From the NCBI GenBank assembly GCA_959605945.1, contig CAUHGY010000021.1:1-26596 (forward strand): a DNA stretch of 26,596 bases, in the 5' to 3' direction. Positions 16,627 to 24,763 of this stretch are shown here, piece by piece (within the stretch, counting starts at the first letter, position 1; each line of letters begins with the position of its first letter). The DNA comes from an uncultured Clostridia bacterium. Lineage in GTDB: Bacteria; Bacillota; Clostridia; Christensenellales; Borkfalkiaceae. Both the position numbers and the translations under genes were made by a program. The notes beneath the pieces are model-generated. The model searched no databases and was not told the DNA's origin. It worked only from the letters and a program-made list of their open reading frames with translations.

Positions 16627-18591
16627 ATGAAAAAGATCTTTAATAAAATATTGATATTTGCACTGGCGGCATGTTTCTTATTCGCCGCGGCGTGTTCCGA
16701 TCCCGACGGGCAAAACTCCGGAAACGGCGGAACAGAAGAAATAATTCTGGATACAACTCACGGCGGATTACAGACCGAAACGGACAGTTACATCCTCGAA
16801 AACGGAAACACTTCATACAGCATAGTCGTTGCGGCGGAAGCTTCCGCCAGAGAAGAGAAAGCCGCCGGCGTGGTTCAGCAGTTGTTTTACGAAGCGACCG
16901 GGAAGAACCTTCCGATAATTGTCGATGCGGGCATAACTTTTTCGGAAGACGGCACGTTCATTTCCGTGGGGGATAATGCTCTTGCCCAATCGCAGAACGT
17001 AACGTACGACAGCGCTTCCGAAAGCGGGTTTATGATAAAGACGGTAGGCAAGACGGTGTTTTTGCTCGGTGGAAATTACGGAATAGTGTATTCTGCGTAC
17101 GAACTTATGACTAAATTGTTCGATTTCGACTACTTCGGAGAATACGATTATTATATCGACCGCAACGTGACGTCTTTGAAATTTTACGATTTCGATATTT
17201 TGGAAATACCCGATATCGAATACAGGGAAAATTACGTTGCCGGAACGGCGAGATACGGTTACGATCCGATGTTTGCGGACGCCATGCGCGTCACGGAAAC
17301 GATAACCTTCGGTTTCGGCGGGTCTCACAATTCCTTCGATTTTGTACCTTATTATGCCGACGATGCAACCGCGCAGCAGAATCTCGGCGAATATTATACG
17401 GAAAATTACCGCGACTGGTTCAGCGAAGAGTGGTATGATTACGAAAACAAACCGGCACAGCTGTGTTATACCCGTCATTCCGACGAATACATGCAGCTTG
17501 CAGTAGAGAATGCAAAGAGCGAAATTTTAAAAAATCCCGATAAAAACATACTCACCTTTACCCATCAGGACAATACATACTGGTGCCATTGCGACAGCTG
17601 TAAAGTACTGGAAGAAAAATACGGCTGCGTTTCCGCGGGGTATATCATATTCCTGAACGAGTTTGCCGATAAAGTGAACGCATGGGCGAAAACCGAGCTT
17701 GGCAGAGATATCAAGGTAATGGGCATGGCATATCACGCCAATGAAGCCGCGCCGACAAAATATAACAGCGAGACGGGAAAATACGAGCCCATAGACGACG
17801 AAGTGGTGTTTTCCGATAATCTTTACATACAGTATGCACCGCACAACACCGACTATCAGGTGGCGTTCGATGCGCCCGGCAACGAAGCGGATATAAGAGC
17901 GCTTCAGTCGTGGAGCGCGCTCTCCGACAAACTGTTTTTGTGGACTTACAGTCAGGCAAATTATGCCGATTACTTCATGTTTTACGATAATTTCAACTCC
18001 ATGCAGAGAAATTATCAGCTGATGACGAAATACCGCACCATGTGTATTCTCGAACAGGGTCAATGGGATAACGAAAATCCCACCGCGTTCAACAATCTGA
18101 GAGCCTACCTTGCTTATAAACTCGCATGGAATTCACAGGCGGATTTTGCCGGACTTATAGATAAATATTTCGAGCATGTTTACGGCAGCGCTGCCGAACC
18201 TATGCGGGAATTGTTCGATACGCTGAGAATCTGGTATACATATCTGCACGACGAGGGGATTATCGACAAGAGATTCTATCAGTATTGCTCCGAGGAAATA
18301 TATCCGCAGGGTTTCCTGGAATCGTTGCTCGGCAAAATCGAAGAGGCGTATCGGGCGATAGAGCCTTTACAATCGAGCGACGCCGAAAGTTATGAACAGA
18401 TTAAAGACAAAATCTGTCTTGAATCCATGTTTTTGCGGCATATAGAGATAGAGGTTTATTCGTCGAGTTATACCGACAGCCAGATTTTAGCTATGAAAAA
18501 GCAGTTTAAATCCGACTGCGAGCGGTTGAGAATAAGCAGAATGAGCGACGGCGTTTCCATAGATAATCTATATACCGAATGGGGTGTGTGA
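16627..18591 (+). CDS. DUF4838 domain lipoprotein, putative glycoside hydrolase
   Basis: This 654-aa exported lipoprotein has a lipid cysteine C23 in LFAAACSD. It carries the layout of DUF4838 (PF16126) proteins: an alpha-glucuronidase-like N-terminal region ending in YELMTKLFDFDYFGEYD, then the signature FTHQDNTYWCHCDSCKVLEE with a C-x-C-x2-C cluster (C320, C322, C325), then a TIM-barrel-like part. From memory, some DUF4838 proteins were assigned to family GH163, active on complex N-glycans; this is established knowledge I cannot verify here, and the substrate of this protein is not shown. TTAGGAG overlaps the previous stop codon and sets ATG 16627. It probably trims glycans at the cell surface before import. 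Confidence 0.82.
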   Translation: MKKIFNKILIFALAACFLFAAACSDPDGQNSGNGGTEEIILDTTHGGLQTETDSYILENGNTSYSIVVAAEASAREEKAAGVVQQLFYEATGKNLPIIVDAGITFSEDGTFISVGDNALAQSQNVTYDSASESGFMIKTVGKTVFLLGGNYGIVYSAYELMTKLFDFDYFGEYDYYIDRNVTSLKFYDFDILEIPDIEYRENYVAGTARYGYDPMFADAMRVTETITFGFGGSHNSFDFVPYYADDATAQQNLGEYYTENYRDWFSEEWYDYENKPAQLCYTRHSDEYMQLAVENAKSEILKNPDKNILTFTHQDNTYWCHCDSCKVLEEKYGCVSAGYIIFLNEFADKVNAWAKTELGRDIKVMGMAYHANEAAPTKYNSETGKYEPIDDEVVFSDNLYIQYAPHNTDYQVAFDAPGNEADIRALQSWSALSDKLFLWTYSQANYADYFMFYDNFNSMQRNYQLMTKYRTMCILEQGQWDNENPTAFNNLRAYLAYKLAWNSQADFAGLIDKYFEHVYGSAAEPMRELFDTLRIWYTYLHDEGIIDKRFYQYCSEEIYPQGFLESLLGKIEEAYRAIEPLQSSDAESYEQIKDKICLESMFLRHIEIEVYSSSYTDSQILAMKKQFKSDCERLRISRMSDGVSIDNLYTEWGV

Positions 18592-18657
18592 TATTTTGCG
18601 GCGCAAGCGTAATTCCGCAGAGCGTATAAGAAAATTTTTTATAGACGGGGAGAAAAA

Positions 18658-21600
18658 ATGAAGAGATTCGGTTCAGTCAGAAGAATATGTTTGTTTATAT
18701 TGGCGGTCATTGCCGCGGTATGTTTCGGACTAGGCTGCGGCGGCGATGCAGAACAGACAGTTAAAAGCGTTAAAATAACAAATAAAATAAGCGTCATGAG
18801 TTTGGGCGACGTTCACGGCTTTCGGTCGGAAATAACGGGCATAACCGAAGCGGCGGAGTGGAGTTCGGACAATCCGGAAGTTATCGGCATCACAGCCGAC
18901 GGCACCGCCACTGCCCTTAAAGCGGGTTCGGCAACCGTCACCCTCTCTGCCGGAGATTTGACAGACAGCGTTACCGTTACCGTTTCGGATGAAGACGTGC
19001 CGGTGTTGAACAAAAATAAAAGCGACGATATCGTTTTATACAAAGGCAATTTTTTCCAATTGCAGCCTTCGGTGACGTATAAGGGAAAAACAGTCACCGA
19101 CGATATCGATTATGCTTTTGTTTCCGATAATCCCGAAGTCGCCGCCGTGGACGAAAACGGAAAAGTTTCGGCTGCGGACATCGGCGAATGCAGCATCGCC
19201 GTCACCGCCGAATATCGGTTTACCGAGCTGTCAGCAGCATATAAAGTGAGAGTCGTGGACGGGAATTTTCTGACCCTCAGCATGAACAGCGCGGTCCTTT
19301 CCACGCTTGATTATCAGGATAAAGTAAGTTCCGTAACGCTGGAAGCCGTTCTTTATCGGAACAGCAATGAAGTTACCGATTTTTCTGTAAATTGGGAAAG
19401 CAGCGACAGCGGGGTAGTAACAGTTTCGGACGGCGTTCTTTCCGCCGTCGGTGCCGGTACGGCGGTTATTACCGCGGAGAGCGACGGGTTCAGCGATTCG
19501 TGCACCGTAACGGTAGAAAAACCGGTGATAGAGACAGGGTTTTCTTTTGATTACGAAACTTTGAATGATATTGTTCTTCCCGATTACGATATAGCCGATT
19601 TCGACGAAGACAATATAACCGCCGTTATGTATGACGGTACGGATGTTTATGCGGACAAGAAGATCGATAAGGATAAATGCATAGGTTCGCCTGAAGCTAA
19701 GGATCTTGTAATAGTGACAAAAAAAGCCGAGTATGAAGTTTCCGTGACCGTTTACAACAAGATAGTAAAAAACAAGGCCGATCTTGAAAACGTGACCGCG
19801 GGACTTGCCGTGTTCGACGTCGATCCGAAAAATAAGGCCAAAGGAAAGTATTATGACGGTTATGTGGTCATCGACGCGGATATCGAATATGACGGACCGT
19901 TCCATGCCATAGCCCACGGCAGCGAATGTGCTCCCGACGGACACAGCGGCGTGTTTTATACGGATCCCACGGTAAACGGTTTCAGAGGCGAAATAGACGG
20001 CAGAGGGCATACGATTTCAGGACTTGTCATCGAAGAAACTTACAGCGGGTTTGTGGGCGCCATGAACGACGGAAGTTACCTGCACGATATTAACCTTGAA
20101 AACGTTACGGTGAAAGCTAAGATGTCGGGCGGCGTGACGTCGATGGTCTACGGATCGGCCGTTCTCGAGAATGTTTCCGTAAGCGGCAAACTCGATATTA
20201 CGGGTATGTCTTTTGCCAATTCTTACGAAGCGGCGGGACTGTTCTGCAATTCTATAGGTAACAACGCCTGTTCGTTTACCGATTGCGTAGCCAATCTGAC
20301 GGAGCCGTTTGATCTCAGGGATGCCGCAAAACAAAAGATTGCGGTTTTCGGATATACATATACCAACACGTCTTTTAAATTTACCGATTGCGCCGTCATA
20401 GGAACTGACAGGCTTTTCGGATTTTGCGATATGACAAACGTCGCCAACGTAGAAAACGAATTCGACATTATGAAAGAATTCGACGGCATAACGCTGTTTT
20501 CTTCCGAAAGCGAATATCTGGTCGATCAGGCAGTCAAAGACGGTTATGTCAGAGACGATTCTCTCAGCAAAGACGCAACATGCATGGAGAGCGGAAAAAT
20601 CGTTCTCAAAAAAACAGGCGAAGACGATATGGAATTTGTAATTCCCGCATTAGGTCATGATTTTGACGTCGAAGGACATTGCCGCCGTGCGGGCTGTACG
20701 GCTACGCTGACGAGCCGGAATGCAGAAGCGGACGTTAAAGACGGATTCGATTTCAAATCGTTGAAAGGTGGGGAAGAAGTGCTGTCAGTCACTTTCGAAG
20801 GGACGCCGGTTGCCCATACTGACGGAGTTATAGAGTTCGGTACTGCCGAAGCGTCGATGACGCCGAAAACTTATCGGGTCACTTATGCCGACGGGAATGC
20901 AGTCGACGTTGCGCTTACGATTTATTCGGTGCTTATCAGCGACGAGAAAGAATTGCGCGGGGCGCACGAATATCAGACGGTGGTGACGGATCAATACGGG
21001 TCGAAGATAGGCGGCTACTTCAAGTTTGACGAAAACGTCACAATGACGCAGGGCGCGTGGAAGAAAGAAGATATGTTCGGTTTCGGGCCGTCATCGTGGT
21101 ACAGCGGGATATACGGATTCGTGGGAACTATAGACGGCAACGGAAAAACCATCACTGGACTGGAAATAGACGGTGTCCAGAACCTGACGTCGGGGAACGG
21201 ATTTATCTATACGCTTGCAGAAGGCGGAGTGATAAAGGATCTGACGTTTGAAGGAGCAAAGATGAACATCTCGGGCGGGTGCAACGGCGGATTTATAGCG
21301 GCGCACGTACAGGGCGGAACAATAGAGAACGTTAAGATAACTGTAACGTATCCGGAAGGATATGCCGAAGGGGACCCCGTAAACTATGCGAGAGCCGGGG
21401 GCGTGCTGCTCGGAGAGATGGGAAGGAACAAAGAAAACACGACGGTTACGGTGAAGAACGTGACGGTGATAGCGGGGGACGAAGCCACGGGAAGCCGGCA
21501 GTACAGCAGTCCGATAGGATGTAAGAAGGATGAAGCGGGGTCGGTAAGCAAAGATAAGATAAAGTTTGAGGATGTAACGTTTGTCGGGTTTGAAACATTG

Positions 21601-21714
21601 ATGGTGTGGGTCGGCGGAGTGAGAGTGACGACTGCAGAAGGGCTGGAAGACTACATAACCTGCACGAACGTAGTCAGCATGACTGCGGAAGAATATCAGG
21701 CAAGCCTGGCGTAA
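18658..21714 (+). CDS. Large lipoprotein: three BIG_2 Ig-like domains, beta-helix region and C-terminal 329-aa module
   Basis: The 1018-aa protein has a lipoprotein-type signal with C27 in FGLGCGGD. Three BIG_2 Ig-like domains follow (~34-115, 116-200, 203-292), with typical WSSDNPEV, FVSDNPEVAAVDENGKV and WESSDSGVVTVSDG motifs. Residues ~370-600 resemble GLUG/parallel beta-helix repeats (FRGEIDGRGHTISGL). Residues ~635-690 match a Cys/His repeat common in clostridial surface proteins (ATCMESGKI then GHDFDVEGHCRRAGC). From 690 to 1018 there is a module shared with the next large gene; DNA from 20954 onward is almost identical to it. GGGGAG precedes the ATG. The function is unknown; surface adhesion or glycan binding is likely. 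No anchoring signal other than the lipid was seen. Confidence 0.8.
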   Translation: MKRFGSVRRICLFILAVIAAVCFGLGCGGDAEQTVKSVKITNKISVMSLGDVHGFRSEITGITEAAEWSSDNPEVIGITADGTATALKAGSATVTLSAGDLTDSVTVTVSDEDVPVLNKNKSDDIVLYKGNFFQLQPSVTYKGKTVTDDIDYAFVSDNPEVAAVDENGKVSAADIGECSIAVTAEYRFTELSAAYKVRVVDGNFLTLSMNSAVLSTLDYQDKVSSVTLEAVLYRNSNEVTDFSVNWESSDSGVVTVSDGVLSAVGAGTAVITAESDGFSDSCTVTVEKPVIETGFSFDYETLNDIVLPDYDIADFDEDNITAVMYDGTDVYADKKIDKDKCIGSPEAKDLVIVTKKAEYEVSVTVYNKIVKNKADLENVTAGLAVFDVDPKNKAKGKYYDGYVVIDADIEYDGPFHAIAHGSECAPDGHSGVFYTDPTVNGFRGEIDGRGHTISGLVIEETYSGFVGAMNDGSYLHDINLENVTVKAKMSGGVTSMVYGSAVLENVSVSGKLDITGMSFANSYEAAGLFCNSIGNNACSFTDCVANLTEPFDLRDAAKQKIAVFGYTYTNTSFKFTDCAVIGTDRLFGFCDMTNVANVENEFDIMKEFDGITLFSSESEYLVDQAVKDGYVRDDSLSKDATCMESGKIVLKKTGEDDMEFVIPALGHDFDVEGHCRRAGCTATLTSRNAEADVKDGFDFKSLKGGEEVLSVTFEGTPVAHTDGVIEFGTAEASMTPKTYRVTYADGNAVDVALTIYSVLISDEKELRGAHEYQTVVTDQYGSKIGGYFKFDENVTMTQGAWKKEDMFGFGPSSWYSGIYGFVGTIDGNGKTITGLEIDGVQNLTSGNGFIYTLAEGGVIKDLTFEGAKMNISGGCNGGFIAAHVQGGTIENVKITVTYPEGYAEGDPVNYARAGGVLLGEMGRNKENTTVTVKNVTVIAGDEATGSRQYSSPIGCKKDEAGSVSKDKIKFEDVTFVGFETLMVWVGGVRVTTAEGLEDYITCTNVVSMTAEEYQASLA
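20725..21714 (+). repeat. 329-residue module, copy A
   Basis: It encodes residues 690-1018 of the lipoprotein. It opens with EADVKDGFDF, has a GLUG-like core GFVGTIDGNGKTITGL and ends CTNVVSMTAEEYQASLA. The first 75 residues are diverged from copy C, whereas the rest is nearly identical. Confidence 0.85.
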
Positions 21715-21719
21715 ATGAA
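20954..21719 (+). repeat. Near-perfect direct repeat, first copy (second at 23970-24735)
   Basis: Bases 20954-21650 (697 bp) equal 23970-24666 without a mismatch on direct comparison. The remaining 69 bases carry three differences (21651 C/G, 21666 G/T, 21672 A/T) and the match ends 5 bases after the stop codon. The offset is 3016 bp throughout, with no gaps. Confidence 0.95.
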
Positions 21720-21743
21720 TATATTCGCGCTTACGGCGCAAAA

Positions 21744-21750
21744 AAGGAGG
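21744..21750 (+). promoter_or_regulatory. Strong ribosome binding site of the 36-codon ORF
   Basis: AAGGAGG stands 5 nt before ATG 21756. It is the strongest anti-16S match in the locus, which supports real translation of this very short frame. Confidence 0.75.
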
Positions 21751-21755
21751 AAGAT

Positions 21756-21866
21756 ATGAAACATTACACATCGCCCGTCGTTATGTTTAACCGCTATGCG
21801 GTTGACGTTCTGGCGGCCAGCAACGAGACGGATTTTGTTCTCGAAGACGAAGGTATATGGGAATAA
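21756..21866 (+). CDS. 36-residue peptide of unknown function
   Basis: This short ORF lies between the two large surface-protein genes, 41 nt after the first and 14 nt before the second. The peptide begins MKHYTSPVVMFNRYAVDVLA and ends in an acidic tail (ETDFVLEDEGIWE). It has no signal peptide or cysteine. It resembles, from memory, short clostridial ORFs of the form MKxYxxPxxxxxxF...DVI(A/T)AS that sit beside large secreted-protein genes; none has a function I can name. A role as a RiPP-like precursor, translational coupler or regulatory leader peptide is possible. The evidence for coding is the AAGGAGG site and the protein-like sequence. Confidence 0.65.
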   Translation: MKHYTSPVVMFNRYAVDVLAASNETDFVLEDEGIWE

Positions 21867-21880
21867 AGGGGGGAACCGTC

Positions 21881-24730
21881 ATGAAATTTACAAAAAAATT
21901 AGCATTGTCCGTAACTCTTTTTGTTGCCATGTTTGCATCTTTATGTATGGGTGCCGTTATTTATTTCACTGCGGCGGATGCAGTCGGCATGACTTTTAAG
22001 CCGGGTGCGGAGATAAGGCTCGTACAGGACAGCTACGGCATTCGTTTCGGACTTGACGTCGACGCGGATACTTATGCAGCGGTCGCCGAAAACGACAATG
22101 CCGAGCTCGGCGTGGTGATAGCACCCGATTTTGCCATAGCCGCGGCCAAAGAACAGTCCGGAGATCTTATAGAAAAAATTCTCGAGCTGTATCCTCAGCA
22201 AAACGGCAAAGACAGCATAACAGTAAAAATCGATCCCGCAAAAATGACGGATAACGGCGACGGTACATATTCGGCAAAATGCGCGTTGGTCAACCTTAAA
22301 GACACCAACTTAAAATACAGCTATCGGTGCGTTGCTTATTATACTGTCGACGGCGTAACTTACGTTTACGGGGGCGAAAGCGATGCCAGATCCGTTTCCG
22401 ACGTCGCGTCGGCATATATTTCGGATCCGCAGGCAGATGCCGATTATAAACTTATCGCGGCGGAAATGGTGGCGAAAACCGTCGCCGTAAAACTCACGGG
22501 GTCGGCGCAGTGCGTGACCGTCGGCGACGGTAAAGTCACCGTGGATTTAGAGTTTAATAAAAATCTCGGCGATTCGGTTGATCTGAGCGTCATAACCAAC
22601 GCCGATACGTCGCTCGCGTTTGAAAATCCCGCCGTAGTCGTGGAAGAAAACATCGTTACGCTTAACGGAACGCGTGCGATAAACGAAAGCGCTGCAGTTA
22701 CCGCTCACGGCGGACTTATAGAATATAACGTCACCGTGACGGCGGCGGCCGATGCGGAGACGGACGTTAAAGACGGCGTCGACTTCGCAAATCTCATTCC
22801 CGAAGACGAAGAAATCGCGCAAGTGACTCTCGCCGGCGAACCCGTAGCGCTTACAGAAGGAAGCAAAGCTCAGTTTGAAAAAACCGACGCGGGCGAGAAC
22901 ATTAAGGTATATACCGTGACAACGGTTTCCGGAAAAGACTATACAGTGAATCTCAAACTCTGGTCTTTGATAATCGACGACGAATCGGAACTGACGGCAA
23001 TGAATCAGTATACGTACAGCGATACCGTGCATTACGGCGCGCAGAGAACATACGGATGGTTCAAGCTGAATGCGGATATTCCCATGACAAATGCATGGAG
23101 CGCAGATTATATGGTCGGCAACGGCGACTATACGGCGGGAACTCACGGTTTCGTCGGGGTGTTTGACGGCTGCAACCATTCAATAACCGGTTTTGTCATT
23201 CCCAACGTCGTGAATAAAGTTGCCATGTTTTATGCTGCCGGGCAGAACACCGTCATCAGGAATCTTAAAATAACTGCTGAAAACAAGTCGACGGGCGGAT
23301 TTAACAGTGCGGTTTTGGCATTGTCGGCGGACGGCGGCACCTTTGAAAACATAGAGCTTACCGTTGCATTGCAGGACGTATACATCGACAATAATTACGG
23401 AGAAACGCTCGGCGGCGGCGGAATGTTCGAATATATTCACGAACTCGATGCGTACGATGGCGTTAAGCTGACGTTGAACAATGTCAAAATAATTGCCAAA
23501 GATACGGCTACCGGCGAGAGAGCGACCGCGCCGTTGGGAATAATTAAGAAAGAAAAAGACGTTTCGGGAAGAACGGAATTGAACGGCGTGACTATAGCGG
23601 GCTTTAAAAACGTTATGTACAGTGCGACGACGCCCGTTACGGATCTTGAAGGATTGCAGGAAAAAGCCAACTGCACCGATGTTGAAATATTCAGAACTTT
23701 GTCCGAGTATAACGAAAGCCTTTATATAAAACTGGATGCTGTCGAAACGGATGTAAAGGACGGCTTGAACCTGGCCGCGCTGATCGACGGGGAGATTGTC
23801 TCTGTTACCGAAAACGGAGAGCCGGTTGCGCTTGAAAGCGGTAAAATAACCTACACTGCAGAGGACGCGTCGCCTGTCGCCAGAAATTATCTGATAACCG
23901 ACGCGGAAGGTAAAATTTATTCGCTTTCCGCCACCGTTTATTCAGCGCTTATCAGCGACGAGGAAGAACTGCGCGGGGCGCACGAATATCAGACGGTGGT
24001 GACGGATCAATACGGGTCGAAGATAGGCGGCTACTTCAAGTTTGACGAAAACGTCACAATGACGCAGGGCGCGTGGAAGAAAGAAGATATGTTCGGTTTC
24101 GGGCCGTCATCGTGGTACAGCGGGATATACGGATTCGTGGGAACTATAGACGGCAACGGAAAAACCATCACTGGACTGGAAATAGACGGTGTCCAGAACC
24201 TGACGTCGGGGAACGGATTTATCTATACGCTTGCAGAAGGCGGAGTGATAAAGGATCTGACGTTTGAAGGAGCAAAGATGAACATCTCGGGCGGGTGCAA
24301 CGGCGGATTTATAGCGGCGCACGTACAGGGCGGAACAATAGAGAACGTTAAGATAACTGTAACGTATCCGGAAGGATATGCCGAAGGGGACCCCGTAAAC
24401 TATGCGAGAGCCGGGGGCGTGCTGCTCGGAGAGATGGGAAGGAACAAAGAAAACACGACGGTTACGGTGAAGAACGTGACGGTGATAGCGGGGGACGAAG
24501 CCACGGGAAGCCGGCAGTACAGCAGTCCGATAGGATGTAAGAAGGATGAAGCGGGGTCGGTAAGCAAAGATAAGATAAAGTTTGAGGATGTAACGTTTGT
24601 CGGGTTTGAAACATTGATGGTGTGGGTCGGCGGAGTGAGAGTGACGACTGCAGAAGGGCTGGAAGAGTACATAACCTGCACTAACGTTGTCAGCATGACT
24701 GCGGAAGAATATCAGGCAAGCCTGGCGTAA
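21881..24730 (+). CDS. Large secreted protein with two tandem copies of the 329-aa module
   Basis: The 949-aa product starts with a signal peptide with likely cleavage after TAADA (30-34) and has no lipobox. Residues ~36-215 match a domain common in clostridial surface proteins (GAEIRL then YGIRFGLDVD and LGVVIAPDFAI). A short beta-rich linker follows, then two tandem modules, B (293-621) and C (622-949), each starting ETDVKDG and each with a GLUG-like core. B is clearly homologous to C but diverged, while the last 254 residues of C are almost identical to the end of the upstream lipoprotein. The start is ATG 21881, placed 7 nt after GGGGGG; an earlier in-frame ATG lies inside the 36-aa ORF. 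It has no visible surface anchor. Confidence 0.82.
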   Translation: MKFTKKLALSVTLFVAMFASLCMGAVIYFTAADAVGMTFKPGAEIRLVQDSYGIRFGLDVDADTYAAVAENDNAELGVVIAPDFAIAAAKEQSGDLIEKILELYPQQNGKDSITVKIDPAKMTDNGDGTYSAKCALVNLKDTNLKYSYRCVAYYTVDGVTYVYGGESDARSVSDVASAYISDPQADADYKLIAAEMVAKTVAVKLTGSAQCVTVGDGKVTVDLEFNKNLGDSVDLSVITNADTSLAFENPAVVVEENIVTLNGTRAINESAAVTAHGGLIEYNVTVTAAADAETDVKDGVDFANLIPEDEEIAQVTLAGEPVALTEGSKAQFEKTDAGENIKVYTVTTVSGKDYTVNLKLWSLIIDDESELTAMNQYTYSDTVHYGAQRTYGWFKLNADIPMTNAWSADYMVGNGDYTAGTHGFVGVFDGCNHSITGFVIPNVVNKVAMFYAAGQNTVIRNLKITAENKSTGGFNSAVLALSADGGTFENIELTVALQDVYIDNNYGETLGGGGMFEYIHELDAYDGVKLTLNNVKIIAKDTATGERATAPLGIIKKEKDVSGRTELNGVTIAGFKNVMYSATTPVTDLEGLQEKANCTDVEIFRTLSEYNESLYIKLDAVETDVKDGLNLAALIDGEIVSVTENGEPVALESGKITYTAEDASPVARNYLITDAEGKIYSLSATVYSALISDEEELRGAHEYQTVVTDQYGSKIGGYFKFDENVTMTQGAWKKEDMFGFGPSSWYSGIYGFVGTIDGNGKTITGLEIDGVQNLTSGNGFIYTLAEGGVIKDLTFEGAKMNISGGCNGGFIAAHVQGGTIENVKITVTYPEGYAEGDPVNYARAGGVLLGEMGRNKENTTVTVKNVTVIAGDEATGSRQYSSPIGCKKDEAGSVSKDKIKFEDVTFVGFETLMVWVGGVRVTTAEGLEEYITCTNVVSMTAEEYQASLA
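22757..23743 (+). repeat. 329-residue module, copy B
   Basis: Residues 293-621 of the secreted protein. It shares the start ETDVKDGVDF, core GFVGVFDGCNHSITGF and end CTDVEIFRTLSEYNESL with A and C, but is diverged throughout at the DNA level. Confidence 0.8.
23744..24730 (+). repeat. 329-residue module, copy C
   Basis: Residues 622-949 of the secreted protein. Its first 75 residues (ETDVKDGLNLAAL onward) are diverged from copy A, then identity becomes almost total from 23970 to beyond the stop codon. Confidence 0.85.
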
Positions 24731-24735
24731 ATGAA
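23970..24735 (+). repeat. Near-perfect direct repeat, second copy (first at 20954-21719)
   Basis: It differs from the first copy only at 24667, 24682 and 24688. Homologous recombination between the copies would remove 3016 bp, that is the 36-aa ORF and most of the 949-aa protein gene, and leave one intact lipoprotein gene. Confidence 0.95.
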
Positions 24736-24763
24736 AAATCCGAAGAAGAATTTGCGGTGAAAT

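Noticed and set aside
21057..21251. Identical 64-codon open frames at 21057-21251 and 24073-24267
   Set aside because: Both are the same out-of-frame shadow within the duplicated module, so their identity reflects the DNA repeat rather than a gene.
20954..24735. The long direct repeat as an insertion sequence or transposon end
   Set aside because: No transposase, terminal inverted repeats or target duplication; the repeat is in frame in both genes and ends just after their stop codons.
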